From contig NZ_QNUM01000001.1 in the NCBI RefSeq assembly GCF_003574655.1, positions 682,001-746,000 of the forward strand: DNA of 64,000 bases, written 5' to 3'. How positions within the stretch are numbered: the first letter of the stretch is position 1; each line of letters begins with the position of its first letter. A program made the translations under genes and the position numbers. Positions 36,109-47,900 of the stretch are shown here, one piece after another. This DNA comes from Cohaesibacter haloalkalitolerans. GTDB taxonomy: Bacteria; Pseudomonadota; Alphaproteobacteria; Rhizobiales; Cohaesibacteraceae. The notes beneath the pieces are model-generated. The model was not told the origin of the DNA and searched no databases. It saw only the letters and a list, made by a program, of their open reading frames with translations.

Positions 36109-37551
36109 TCAGATTCCGCCGATGCAGACATATTTGACTTCAAGATAATCCTCGATGCCATATTTGGAGCCTTCGCGGCCAAGGCCGGATTGCTTGATAC
36201 CGCCGAAGGGAGCGACCTCGGTGGAAACCAGACCGGTGTTGACGCCGACCATGCCGGTTTCCATGGCTTCGGCGACGCGCCAGACACGGGACAGGTCGTT
36301 GGCGAAGAAATAACCGGCAAGGCCAAACTCGGTGTTGTTGGCCATGGCGATGACCTCTTCTTCGGTCTCGAAGCGGATGAGCGGTGCCACCGGGCCGAAG
36401 GTCTCTTCGTTGGAGACGAGAGCGTCTGCCGGTACGTCGGCAATGACGGTGGGTTCAAAGAAGGTGCCGTTGAGGCGGGAGCCGCCGGTCAGTACCTTGG
36501 CGCCTTTCGCGGCTGCGTCCTTGAGGTGGCTCTCGACCTTCTCGACCGCGTCCATGTTGATGAGCGGTCCGACGGTGACGCCTTCATCCATGCCATTGCC
36601 CGGCTTCAACCTTGCGACGGCAGCGGTCAGCTTCTCGGCAAAGGCATCATAGACACCGGACTGCACATAGAGCCGGTTGGCGCAGACGCAGGTCTGGCCG
36701 TTGTTGCGATATTTGGCGATCATCGCGCCTTCGACGGCGGCGTCGAGATTGGCGTCGTCGAAGACGATGAAGGGGGCGTTGCCGCCCAGTTCCATGCTCA
36801 TCTTCTTGATGGTCTCGGCGCACTGGCTCATCAGGATCTTGCCGACGCGGGTGGAGCCGGTAAAGGTGATCTTGGCGATCTTGGGGTTGGCGCAAAGCTC
36901 CTTGCCCGTTGCGGAGGAATGGCTGTTGGGGATGACGTTGAAGACACCCCGGGGCACACCGGCCCGCTCGGCCAGCACCGCCATGGCGATGGCTGACAGT
37001 GGAGTAAGCTCTGCCGGGCGAGCAACAAAACTGCAACCGACGGCCAGTGCCGGGGCAACCTTGCGGGCGATCATGGCATTGGGGAAGTTCCAAGGGGTGA
37101 TCGAGCCGACGACACCGACTGGCTGCTTGAGAACCATGAGGCGCTTGTCGCGCTGGTGGCCGGGAATGATGTCGCCATAGACGCGCTTGGCTTCCTCGGA
37201 GAACCACTCGATGAAGGAAGCGCCATAATGGATCTCGCCAATGGCCTCGGGCAGTGGCTTGCCCATTTCCGCGCAGAGAATGCGACCCAGATCATCGGCG
37301 TTGGCGACCATCAGGTCGAACCATTTGCGCAGGATGGCCCCACGTTCCTTGCCGGTGCGGGCTGCCCATTCCTTCTGGGCCTCGTAGGCGGCATCGATGG
37401 CTTCCTTGACGTCGTCGATGCTGCAATCGGAGACCTTTGCGATGACCTCGCTGGTGGCCGGATTGGTCACGTCGAAGTGGTTTTCCAGCTCCCGCCATTC
37501 GCCGTTGATATAGGCGCGGGTTTCAAGCAGGCTCTTGTCTTGCAGTTCCAT
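36109..37551 (-). CDS. gabD: succinate-semialdehyde dehydrogenase family (NAD(P)+)
   Basis: A 480-residue aldehyde dehydrogenase that resembles GabD. The catalytic Glu is in MELGGNAPFIVFDDA near 256 and the catalytic Cys is in NNGQTCVCANR near 290. The cofactor segment FTGSTRVGK lies near 230, and AELTPLSA (family variant of KPAExTP) near 182. It oxidises succinate semialdehyde or a similar short aldehyde to the acid, linking 4-aminobutyrate breakdown to the TCA cycle. No gabT is adjacent. The gene is alone, with a repeat-bearing upstream region. Confidence 0.9.
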   Translation of the reverse strand: MELQDKSLLETRAYINGEWRELENHFDVTNPATSEVIAKVSDCSIDDVKEAIDAAYEAQKEWAARTGKERGAILRKWFDLMVANADDLGRILCAEMGKPLPEAIGEIHYGASFIEWFSEEAKRVYGDIIPGHQRDKRLMVLKQPVGVVGSITPWNFPNAMIARKVAPALAVGCSFVARPAELTPLSAIAMAVLAERAGVPRGVFNVIPNSHSSATGKELCANPKIAKITFTGSTRVGKILMSQCAETIKKMSMELGGNAPFIVFDDANLDAAVEGAMIAKYRNNGQTCVCANRLYVQSGVYDAFAEKLTAAVARLKPGNGMDEGVTVGPLINMDAVEKVESHLKDAAAKGAKVLTGGSRLNGTFFEPTVIADVPADALVSNEETFGPVAPLIRFETEEEVIAMANNTEFGLAGYFFANDLSRVWRVAEAMETGMVGVNTGLVSTEVAPFGGIKQSGLGREGSKYGIEDYLEVKYVCIGGI

Positions 37552-37597
37552 GTCTCTGTCTCTTTTGGTGCGGTGTGGCGCGTTGCCAAATCATGCC

Positions 37598-37629
37598 ATG
37601 TCATGTCAGGTCTGGGGATGTCATGTCAG
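37598..37629. repeat. two 12-bp direct repeats upstream of gabD
   Basis: ATGTCATGTCAG occurs at 37598-37609 and again at 37618-37629, exactly 20 bp apart (two helical turns), 47-78 bases upstream of the gabD start. In-phase direct repeats at this distance are a common activator or repressor site design. No regulator gene is adjacent. Confidence 0.6.
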
Positions 37630-37746
37630 AGCACGAGGCGGCCAACGAAGATGGGTTGCCCTGACCCTAAGCGATCAAATGTGGCGCTGCAAGCCATGCG
37701 TGCCGATTCCTGATGCGACCCTTGTAGGGGGCAGAGGGCACTGGGT

Positions 37747-37759
37747 GGGGGGGGGGGGG
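37747..37759. repeat. 13-base G tract
   Basis: A run of 13 G between the gabD promoter region and the chemoreceptor 3' end. Homopolymers of this length slip during replication and are also error-prone in sequencing, so its exact length is uncertain. It is outside both genes. Confidence 0.9.
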
Positions 37760-37783
37760 AAGGGGCCAGAAAGGCAGGCAAGG

Positions 37784-37810
37784 AAAAGGCCGCGTCTTGC
37801 GCGGCCTTTT
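37784..37810. terminator. Rho-independent terminator of the chemoreceptor gene
   Basis: AAAAGGCCGCG (37784-37794) pairs perfectly with CGCGGCCTTTT (37800-37810) around a five-base loop. It follows the leftward chemoreceptor stop at 37838 and is T-rich on both strands. Confidence 0.9.
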
Positions 37811-37837
37811 CATCTGTCTGGCGTCAGGTTCGGGCGA

Positions 37838-39952
37838 TCAGCCCCCCATGACCTTGCGGATGTCATCGAAGAAGCCGTTGACACTCTTGCGCAGTCCGAC
37901 CGCTTCGTTGGTCAGATAGCGGGCCGACTCGCTGACGTGGCGGGCGGCTTCGCCGGTCTCGCTGGCCGAGTTTGAAACGCCAGCGATGTTGGACGACACT
38001 TCCCGTGTGCCGGCAGAGGCTTCCTGAATGTTGCGGGCGATTTCCTGCGTTGCCATGCCCTGCTGCTGGACAGCTTCGGTGATGGCGGCGGCAATCCGGT
38101 TCATCTGCTCGATGGTGGCCGTGATTTCCCCGATCGCCGCTACGGCGCCGCTGGTTTCGCTCTGAACCGCCTGGATTTGCTGGGCGATTTCGTCCGTTGC
38201 CTTGGAGGTTTGCTCGGCCAGCCCCTTGACCTCGGCTGCCACGACGGCAAATCCCTTGCCAGCTTCTCCGGCGCGTGCTGCCTCGATGGTGGCGTTGAGC
38301 GCCAGAAGGTTGGTCTGCTCGGCAACGTCGGTGATCAGCTTGACAACTTTGCCGATGCGGCTGGCCGCATGGGAAAGTCCTTCAATCTTGCTGTTGGTGT
38401 GGTTGGCTTGCGAAACTGCTTCGGACGCAATCTGGTTGGATTGATCGACCTGGCGGTTGATCTCGTTGACCGATGCAAACAGCTCCTCGGCAGCCGAAGC
38501 GACGGCTTCGACGTTGGCGGATGCCTGTTCGGAGGCTGCGGCCACTGCGTTGGAGCGCATGGATGTGCTGTCTGCGCCCTGGGTCAGTTGCTGCGAGGTC
38601 AGGTCGAGGCGTTCAACAGAGCTTGAAACCGTATCGAGCAAACCGGAGATCTGGGAATCGAACGCGCTGGCAAGCTCGTTGACCTTTGCGGCGCGGCGCA
38701 GTTGTTCCTGCTTTTCCTTTTCCTGTTCCTGGGTCAATTGTTCGGCCCGCTGCGAGCTTTCCCTGAAGATCTCGAGGGCATGGTTGATCTGGCCGATTTC
38801 GTCTTTGCGATCCAGATAGCCAATGGCAACGTCATACTGGCGATTGATCAGGGCCTTGATGGTTTCTGTTGTTGCCGTCAGCGGCTTGCGGATGACCGAC
38901 TGGCCGACAAGGAACAGGGCGAGGGATACTGCCAGAATGAGGACGGCACCGGTGACCACGACCGACATGGTGATCTGGCGGCTTGCTGCATAGACACTGT
39001 CAATCGGTACGGAGACGATCACTGCGAGCGAGTTTCCTGTATCGCCGATGGGAACGGGATCAACAAAGCGGACCACGTCAGTTCCGAGCGCGTTGGAATA
39101 GCCCTCATAGGAGATTTCACGGCCGGACTTGATGGCATCGAGCAGTTCTGCCTGATGCTCGAGATCTTTGGCGTTACGACCTTCCTGCCAGTCCTTACCG
39201 AGCAAGGACTGATCCGAATGGGCGATCCATTTACCCTCGCGGGAAATAAGCTGTACCGTGCCGCTACCAAGCGGTTTGATCGTCGAGAGATATTCTGACA
39301 ACTGGGTGAGGATGATGTCCGTGCCTGCAACACCGATGGTCTTGCCACTGGCGTCCTTGATAGGAACTGCGAGGGAGACGCCGGTTACCGTCTTGCCACC
39401 CATGTCCCAGCTATAGGGCTCGGTGGCATAGGGCTTGCCGCTGTCGTAGGCACCGTAGAACCAGCTCAATTGCTCTTTGGATTTCGTGTCCATGTCAGCG
39501 ATTGTGCGGAAACCGATTGAACCATCCGGGTTGCGGAAGAAATAGGGGCGCCAGATGCCGGAAGCATCATGATACTTGCTGTTGGCTGCCTGTGCATCCT
39601 TGCCATCAAGCTTGTCGCCAATCACGGCACCCCAGGTGCCAGACAGGTTCTTGCTGTTTTCCAGGACATGCAGCAGCAAGCCTGACCAGGCCTTGCGATC
39701 GGTGACCTCTTCCTGCTTTAGGCCGGCAAGAGAATGGGCAAGGTTGGCGGCGGAGGTGAGACCGAGCTGCAAGGTGTTCTGCACCTTGGCCACCTGAGTT
39801 TCCGTTACGGCTTTGGCTTCTTCGAATGTGATGTCTTTGGTTACGGAAGAGCTCTGCCAACCAATGAAGGTTATGCCGGCTGCAAGGACGACAACGAGCG
39901 TCAATATACTTGCGACGAGCATTTTGGTCGTGATCATCATTTTAGAAAACAT
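37838..39952 (-). CDS. methyl-accepting chemotaxis protein with Cache-type sensor
   Basis: A 704-residue chemoreceptor if started at the ATG at 39952 ([11 protein letters not shown]); a TTG at 40021 or ATG at 40012 would add about 20 residues. Membrane segment one is at about 9-31. A periplasmic double-Cache region spans about 35-320, with [21 protein letters not shown] and [21 protein letters not shown] typical of amine or amino-acid ligand pockets. The second membrane segment ([20 protein letters not shown]) is followed by HAMP and the signalling hairpin, whose tip reads [18 protein letters not shown]-like. It signals to CheA/CheW encoded elsewhere. The ligand is unknown. Confidence 0.92.
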   Translation of the reverse strand: MFSKMMITTKMLVASILTLVVVLAAGITFIGWQSSSVTKDITFEEAKAVTETQVAKVQNTLQLGLTSAANLAHSLAGLKQEEVTDRKAWSGLLLHVLENSKNLSGTWGAVIGDKLDGKDAQAANSKYHDASGIWRPYFFRNPDGSIGFRTIADMDTKSKEQLSWFYGAYDSGKPYATEPYSWDMGGKTVTGVSLAVPIKDASGKTIGVAGTDIILTQLSEYLSTIKPLGSGTVQLISREGKWIAHSDQSLLGKDWQEGRNAKDLEHQAELLDAIKSGREISYEGYSNALGTDVVRFVDPVPIGDTGNSLAVIVSVPIDSVYAASRQITMSVVVTGAVLILAVSLALFLVGQSVIRKPLTATTETIKALINRQYDVAIGYLDRKDEIGQINHALEIFRESSQRAEQLTQEQEKEKQEQLRRAAKVNELASAFDSQISGLLDTVSSSVERLDLTSQQLTQGADSTSMRSNAVAAASEQASANVEAVASAAEELFASVNEINRQVDQSNQIASEAVSQANHTNSKIEGLSHAASRIGKVVKLITDVAEQTNLLALNATIEAARAGEAGKGFAVVAAEVKGLAEQTSKATDEIAQQIQAVQSETSGAVAAIGEITATIEQMNRIAAAITEAVQQQGMATQEIARNIQEASAGTREVSSNIAGVSNSASETGEAARHVSESARYLTNEAVGLRKSVNGFFDDIRKVMGG

Positions 39953-40021
39953 GGCGAGGTTCTTTTTCTGTTGTGATCGGGGGATTTGCTGGCTGTTCGG
40001 GTAAACGGTCATCGGTAACAA

Positions 40022-40552
40022 ATTAGCTTTTTTTCCTTAAGTATTTCTTGCTGTTTCTATAGATATGCGGATCTGTGAATGCTTTGTCTGCTTCTTTCCT
40101 CCCTTTTTGCCGTTGGTTTGGTTGGGAGGCGTCTGCGTGAAGGCGCTAGGGGCCCGCACGGCGCTCAGTCCGGGCAGATCCCGGCTCTGGTGCTACGGAT
40201 TCGTAGATGCTTTGGAAGAGACTATTTGCCACGGACGCAACGTCGTGCACCGCCAGCTTCCGGCTATTTCCTGCAACTGACAAATCTTGCCATCTTTGGG
40301 GGCTGCATGCGACAGATGTTGAATTGGAATGCACCCGATGAGCGACTAAAGACTTGATCGCAAAAGGAGTGTGCAGGATAAAGTGGCGCAGACGATGATT
40401 GACGCCCAATTGCTGACTTGAATGTCAATCACCGGTTGACGCATAGTGCGCACGCTCGCTTCAAACTTCTTCCTTGTCGAAAAGGTAGGGAAAGCCATCT
40501 CTACCGCGGCCAAGGGAATGCTCGGATTTCGGGAACCGGAAAGGTAGAGAAA
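40022..40552. other. 531-base divergent intergenic region
   Basis: This region lies between the leftward chemoreceptor gene and the rightward isocitrate dehydrogenase gene and should hold both promoters. The frames that cross it lack family resemblance. ATTGAC (40398-40403) and GTCAAT (40422-40427) form a short inverted repeat well upstream of icd, a possible regulator site. No RNA gene was recognised. Confidence 0.45.
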
Positions 40553-42775
<2,223 letters not shown>

Positions 42776-43239
42776 AACCGATCGCACAAGGCATCGTGCT
42801 CAGCGTGATGCCTTGGCTTTGCATCTGGCGTTTCGTTTCTGGCGTCTTGTTATCTGGTGCTCGGGGTCTCTCCGGGCGCCTTTTTTGTTTGCCGAATTTG
42901 TCTGATCGCGTTGTATGGTCATATCTGGGTAGAGGAGACATGACGCTAGCGCATATCTTCTATCATCTTGTGGTCGCTGTTCGGCACTGGGCCGGTATGC
43001 TAGAAGTCTGCCGGAAGTGACCATTAGCATCACCATCAATTTGACTAATGAACCCGAAATGTGGCATTTGAGTGCTACTAAGGTTTTATTGGTATACGAT
43101 CGGACGCTCATGACCGGGCGGACGCATCCCTTATTCGGTGGCATAGGCTGGCAACTGCGCGTTACACTGTCCCTCGTTACAACGGCGCGTTCCGGCTTTT
43201 GCTAATACCCATGCAGAAACGCAACTTGGAGAAATCTAT
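42776..43239. other. 464-base gap with hairpin and iolG promoter
   Basis: CAAGGCATC (42787-42795) and GATGCCTTG (42807-42815) form a perfect stem shortly after the icd stop, a likely mRNA 3' hairpin although the T-run is weak. The rest carries no recognisable gene and should include the promoter of the IolG-like gene, whose start is preceded by TTGGAGA. Confidence 0.55.
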
Positions 43240-44232
43240 ATGATCCGTATCGGTCTTTTGGGAGCCGGCCGCATTGGCCAAATTCATGCCAGATCTGTGA
43301 GTGCGCTCGACAATGTTGAAATTGTGGCGATTCATGATCCTGCGGATGAAGCTGCCGCCTTTGTGCAAGCCATGACCGGCGCTGCACGTGCTTCCCTGCT
43401 GGAGATCGTGGACGACCCGGATATTGACGCTGTTATCATCGCTTCTCCCGCCATGAAGCATGCCGAGCAGATTCTGGAAGCCGCTCAGGGTGGCAAGCAT
43501 ATTTTCTGCGAAAAGCCGATCGACATGAACATGGACACGGTCCGCGAATGCGTCGCGGCTGTCGAGAAGGCTGGCGTGAAGATGATGGTTGGTTTCAACC
43601 ACCGTTTCGACACCAACTTCAATGCCGTCAAGCGCAACATCGAGAATGGCGAAGTGGGCGAGGTTGAGCTTGTCCAGATCACCTCTCGTGATCCGTCCGC
43701 TCCGCCCCTTGACTATCTCAAAACCTCCGGTGGTATCTTCGTTGACATGATGATCCACGACTTCGACATGGCACGATATGTGCTGGACGATGAAATCATC
43801 GAGGTTTCCGCTACCGGTTCCGTTCTGACCGACCCGGCCATTGGCCGCATCGGCGATCTGGATACCGCAACAGCCACGCTGAAATCTGCCAAGGGCCGCA
43901 TTGCTGTCATTACCAACAGCCGCCGTTCAAGCTATGGCTATGACCAGCGCGTCGAAGTGCATGGCTCCAAGGGCATGGTTCGCGCCAACAACCTGCGCGG
44001 CACCTCTGTTACCCTGGCAAATGCCACCGGTTATCGCAGTGATCCGCTGCTGGACTATTTCCAGGAACGTTATGCCGTTTCCTACAAGTCCGAATTGCAG
44101 ACATTCTGCCGTGTGATTTCCGGTCAGGATGAAAAGCATCCCGACCATATCGATGGTTTGAAGGCCATTGAGCTGGCGGAAGCCGCCTGGGAATCCTATC
44201 GTACCGGCAAGGTGATCAAGGTCGGGCAGTAA
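43240..44232 (+). CDS. iolG: inositol 2-dehydrogenase-like oxidoreductase (Gfo/Idh/MocA)
   Basis: A 330-residue Gfo/Idh/MocA protein. The N-terminal NAD domain has GLLGAGRIGQIHARS, the catalytic Lys is in the FCEKPIDMN motif near 91-97, and the C-terminal beta domain includes GGIFVDMMIHDFDMARYVL near 165. This arrangement and the residues near the active site (GFNHRFD) match bacterial myo-inositol 2-dehydrogenases. No other iol genes are adjacent, so it may act on inositol, an inositol isomer or another cyclic polyol. Confidence 0.85.
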   Translation: MIRIGLLGAGRIGQIHARSVSALDNVEIVAIHDPADEAAAFVQAMTGAARASLLEIVDDPDIDAVIIASPAMKHAEQILEAAQGGKHIFCEKPIDMNMDTVRECVAAVEKAGVKMMVGFNHRFDTNFNAVKRNIENGEVGEVELVQITSRDPSAPPLDYLKTSGGIFVDMMIHDFDMARYVLDDEIIEVSATGSVLTDPAIGRIGDLDTATATLKSAKGRIAVITNSRRSSYGYDQRVEVHGSKGMVRANNLRGTSVTLANATGYRSDPLLDYFQERYAVSYKSELQTFCRVISGQDEKHPDHIDGLKAIELAEAAWESYRTGKVIKVGQ

Positions 44233-44308
44233 GCTCGACTGTCTGGCAGAGCGTGCCAGTGGACGCTGAGCCCGCTTTTCCTGCTATCTGGCTGATTTCA
44301 GACCAAAC

Positions 44309-44337
44309 AAAAAAGGCCGCTTAAGCGGCCTTTTTTT
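44309..44337. terminator. bidirectional Rho-independent terminator
   Basis: AAAAAGGCCGCTT and AAGCGGCCTTTTTTT flank a fully self-complementary core centred at about 44321. It lies between the IolG-like gene and the convergent ArsR-type gene and serves both. Confidence 0.9.
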
Positions 44338-44372
44338 ATCCTCCCGGATTGTTTTTGGAACGGCGGCGAATT

Positions 44373-44705
44373 CTAGTTGCCGCAGAAAAGATCGTAGACG
44401 AGATCCATGACCCGTCGAGCGCGGTCATCCGCCAGATGGTAGTATATCGATTTCCCTTCCCTACGAGAATCGATGAGGCCTTCCAGACGAAGGCGAGACA
44501 GTTGTTGGGATACCGCCGCCTGACGAGCAGAGAGCAAGTCTTCCAGTTCGGTAACAGACTTCTCTCCGTCTGCAAGGTGGCAAAGGATCATCAAACGTCC
44601 GTCGTGAGCAATTGCCTTGAGAAAACTGGATGCCTGCGATGCGACATCGGCCATTTTCTCCAACGCGGACTCGTCGATATCCTCACTGAAAACACGTGTG
44701 GACAT
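44373..44705 (-). CDS. ArsR/SmtB family regulator, BigR/SqrR-like thiol switch
   Basis: A 110-residue winged-helix repressor. Its only two cysteines are Cys42 (LMILCHLADG) and Cys108 (YDLFCGN), the same spacing and numbering as the persulfide-sensing pair of BigR. Both codons were checked in the DNA at 44580-44582 and 44382-44384. The recognition helix is RQAAVSQQLSRLRLEGL near 60-76. BigR/SqrR proteins are derepressed by reactive sulfur species that join the two cysteines. The usual neighbours (persulfide dioxygenase, rhodanese, sulfite exporter) are not adjacent. A TauE/SafE gene lies about 40 kb away. Confidence 0.85.
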   Translation of the reverse strand: MSTRVFSEDIDESALEKMADVASQASSFLKAIAHDGRLMILCHLADGEKSVTELEDLLSARQAAVSQQLSRLRLEGLIDSRREGKSIYYHLADDRARRVMDLVYDLFCGN

Positions 44706-44978
44706 TAAGTGTCACCATTTTTTATTTTTTGATTGAGCCAGATTGTGCTGACTGCAGAATCTGTGGGTTGTCCCGGCACGGCCAGACCACGCAAAAGACA
44801 ATCATATTCGATGCGCGCTTGAATACCGCGATACTACTAAGTTTCCACAAACAATATCGTGGATAAGGGGTAAATTTGCATTGTAAGAATTACTTGTTTT
44901 CGAGTTGCCGAAGCTCGCTGAATATTTATACAGGTAAACAATATGCCGAAAATATGGATGTAAACTTGTCAATAGTGC

Positions 44979-47789
44979 CTATATGGCCAGGTTGCGTTCG
45001 GTATTCGTGTCGGCGTCCATGGACGGAAGCCTGAGCCTGGAGGCAAAATCCTTGCAGGTCATTGGTTTGCCGAAATAGTAGCCCTGCCCGATATGGCATC
45101 CAGCCAGACGGAGGATCTCCGCCTGTTCTTCCGTTTCCATGCCTTCTGCGATGATCTGCATGTCGAAGCCGCGGGCCAGAGCTGTGACCGCGTTGATGAC
45201 CGCAAGGGAATCTGCCGAATAGGGCAGGTCCTTGACGAAGGCTCTATCGATCTTGATCTTGTCGAGCGGGAACTGGTGGATGTAGCTCAGGGACGAGTAG
45301 CCGGTGCCAAAGTCATCGAGCGCAATCTTGATGCCATGGCTTCTGATTGCATTGAGCTGTTCGATGATTGCTGCGGTTTCGGCAATGAACAGGGATTCCG
45401 TGATTTCGATATGCAACCGTTCCCGCGGCAGACCGGACAGCTCAAGGGCCTGCTCGATGTCCTGCAGGATATCTGAGCGTTGAAACTGGACGGCGGACAC
45501 ATTGACGGCAACGGTGACGGGATCCGGCCATGACATGGCTTCCCGACAGGCGGTCTGCATGATCCAGCGGCCAAGATCGACGATCTTGCCGGTTTCCTCA
45601 AGGATCGGAATGAAATGGTCAGGCCTGATCAGCCCCCGGTCGGGATGGTTCCAGCGTGCAAGGGCCTCGCAGCCAATGATCTTCCGGCTCTTCAGATTGA
45701 TCTGCGGCTGGTAATAGAGCTCGAATTCCTTGCGTTCGAAGGCGCTGACGATTTCCTGCTCCAGCAGTCGTTGCAGGTGGACGTCTGCGGCGAGGGCTGG
45801 TGAATAGAGCAGAACGCGCTCTCCGGTTTCGAGAGATCGGTCAAGGGCTATGCTGGCAGCTTCTGCCAGATCGGAGGCTGTTTGCATGGTGTCCGGATCG
45901 AACCGGGCGACGCCGATCTGCCCTCCGACAATGATGCTGTGGCCGCGCACGTCATAGGGCTTGTCGAGGCACTGATGGATGGTCTCGGTCAACCCGGCTA
46001 TGTCCTCTTCTCCAGCGTGCTGTTTGAAGAGCAGGAACCGTTTGTGATCGGTGCAGCCGATCGCATCGAACTGGCCACTGTCAGTCAGCGTCTGACCGAT
46101 CTGTTGGAGCAGGATATCGCAATAGTCGGGGCCAAGCATCTGGCTGATCTTTTCAAGCCGCCGGGCCTGACAGGCGACCACCAGCCCTTTCCTGCCAGCG
46201 TCTGCGGTCATGTCGGTGACCATGCCGTCGATCTGGTTGCAGAAGCCATCGAGGTTGAACAGCTCGGTCAGCGGATCGTGGTCGGCAGCATAGGCTAGCC
46301 GGACCTGCTCAAGGTAGGCATCGGTGATGTCGTGGAAGAGCAGGGTTACCACCTTGTCCTCTTCCTGCTGCTCCTTGCCATCGGGTGCAATCAGCGACGG
46401 CGTGATCGAGTATTCGAAATAGCGTGTGCTGTCGTTGCGCATGACGGACAGGGTCTGGTGATCGGCTGAGGTCTGCGTGGCTGGGCTGCCTTTGAGGCAG
46501 TCGGATATCCTGCGTCCGAATTCCCACGGCAGGGCACGGGCAAAAAGGTCGCCTTTTTTCGCGTCATAGCCAAACCGGGCCAGCATGGCTCCGGCCTGTT
46601 GGCTAATGCTGATGATCCGGCCATCGGTTCCAATGATGATGATGCCGGTCAGACTATCCCGGACGATGGTATCGAGCAGGTCCGAGATGCTTTTGCCATG
46701 CCTGTGGGAGAGATTGAGCAGGATGGATTTGATGCTGACGTCGGCCAGCGTGACGATGACGCCGGTCGTCAGCAGCGTGACCAGCAGGATACCCGTGTCC
46801 AGCAGGATGTGCTCGTCGGCATAAAGACGATAGCCGAGAAACTCGATACCAGTCGCCAGCAACAACAGACCCGCGATGCGGCTGTAGGTGTTGAAGGGGC
46901 CAAACAACAGCAGGAACAGCGTAGGCAGCATGGCTAGAGTGCCGATAACATAGACCCAGCTATGTGGCGCTCTCTGCAGGTTGGTGCCCAGTATCAGGTT
47001 CTCGGCGGCCAAAACCTGCAGTTTGGGGCCGCTGAGGACACCGAACACCGGCACGGCCATCGTGTCGCGCAGTTCCGCTGCACCCGCACCGACAAGAACC
47101 TTGCGGCCTTTCAGCGCGTCCGGGGCAATGGTGCCGTCCAGCAGATCGATGACTGAGTAGGTCGGAATGCTTGCCGGATCGATGTTGAAGTTGATTAGCT
47201 GGTTTGTGGCCTCGATCTGCTGCTGGCCCCCCAGTGTGCTGGTAAGCGAGGGGAACAGTTCGCCGTCGATATATTGGGCGAGGGGAAAGGATCGCACAAA
47301 TCCGTCCGGATCGGCGATGACGTTGACGGTGGCCAGCCAGGCGCTGTTGGAAAGGGTCTCGATGGGGCGGTTGAAGCGCAGAGCATCGGCTTCCATGCGG
47401 GCGGTGGCAAACTGCTGGAAGACCGCAAGGGTCACGGGGCCGGCGGCATTGTCGAGCGCCTCGGCGAAGGTCTGATCCTCCTCGGAGATGGATTTTGAGG
47501 AGAAGTCGATGTCGAAGGCCAGCTCTTCGGCGCCCGCATCAAAGCTTTTACGGATGATATCGGCATAAATGGAGCGGTTCCATGGCCAGACGCCAATGGA
47601 TGTGAGGCTCTTGTTGTCGATCTCCAACAGCGCGATTCTGCCCGATGCCTGCCGGGTCTGCATGGCCATGCGCTGTTCGGCAATGCCGTTGTCCAGACGA
47701 ACAAACCAGCCGCTCTCGCGCGCCAGAGCGCAACAGAGGAAGACGACCAGTAGCGTCGCGATGCGAAAGAGAGAGACCCGCTTCATCAA
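44979..47789 (-). CDS. CHASE2-PAS-GGDEF-EAL sensor, likely c-di-GMP phosphodiesterase
   Basis: A 936-residue membrane sensor. An N-terminal membrane segment (about 8-23) is followed by an extracytoplasmic CHASE2 domain (about 30-275), three membrane segments (about 280-355), a PAS-like domain (about 370-490), GGDEF (about 500-660) and EAL (about 680-925). The GGDEF signature is lost: the site reads GCTDHKRF. The EAL domain keeps CEALARW, the NVSAVQF Asn, the EITES Glu, DDFGTGYSS and the late AEGMET. The protein should therefore degrade c-di-GMP, with the GGDEF as a regulatory module. It is monocistronic. Confidence 0.9.
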   Translation of the reverse strand: MMKRVSLFRIATLLVVFLCCALARESGWFVRLDNGIAEQRMAMQTRQASGRIALLEIDNKSLTSIGVWPWNRSIYADIIRKSFDAGAEELAFDIDFSSKSISEEDQTFAEALDNAAGPVTLAVFQQFATARMEADALRFNRPIETLSNSAWLATVNVIADPDGFVRSFPLAQYIDGELFPSLTSTLGGQQQIEATNQLINFNIDPASIPTYSVIDLLDGTIAPDALKGRKVLVGAGAAELRDTMAVPVFGVLSGPKLQVLAAENLILGTNLQRAPHSWVYVIGTLAMLPTLFLLLFGPFNTYSRIAGLLLLATGIEFLGYRLYADEHILLDTGILLVTLLTTGVIVTLADVSIKSILLNLSHRHGKSISDLLDTIVRDSLTGIIIIGTDGRIISISQQAGAMLARFGYDAKKGDLFARALPWEFGRRISDCLKGSPATQTSADHQTLSVMRNDSTRYFEYSITPSLIAPDGKEQQEEDKVVTLLFHDITDAYLEQVRLAYAADHDPLTELFNLDGFCNQIDGMVTDMTADAGRKGLVVACQARRLEKISQMLGPDYCDILLQQIGQTLTDSGQFDAIGCTDHKRFLLFKQHAGEEDIAGLTETIHQCLDKPYDVRGHSIIVGGQIGVARFDPDTMQTASDLAEAASIALDRSLETGERVLLYSPALAADVHLQRLLEQEIVSAFERKEFELYYQPQINLKSRKIIGCEALARWNHPDRGLIRPDHFIPILEETGKIVDLGRWIMQTACREAMSWPDPVTVAVNVSAVQFQRSDILQDIEQALELSGLPRERLHIEITESLFIAETAAIIEQLNAIRSHGIKIALDDFGTGYSSLSYIHQFPLDKIKIDRAFVKDLPYSADSLAVINAVTALARGFDMQIIAEGMETEEQAEILRLAGCHIGQGYYFGKPMTCKDFASRLRLPSMDADTNTERNLAI

Positions 47790-47900
47790 AAGCCTGAATT
47801 TCTAGAGGAACCATTTCTGGTCACTCTAGAAAAGAAAGGTTGAGCAATCTTTGTCGATGCGGCGGCGGGCCTTCGTTTTCTTGTTATGGTAAAGGAAACA

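Noticed and set aside
37594-37760. CRISPR or tandem-repeat array upstream of gabD
   Set aside because: Only two copies of a 12-bp repeat plus a G tract are present. There are no regular spacers and no cas genes.
40146-40409. Small minus-strand ORF between the chemoreceptor and icd genes
   Set aside because: No family resemblance, no convincing ribosome-binding site, and it occupies the expected divergent promoter region.
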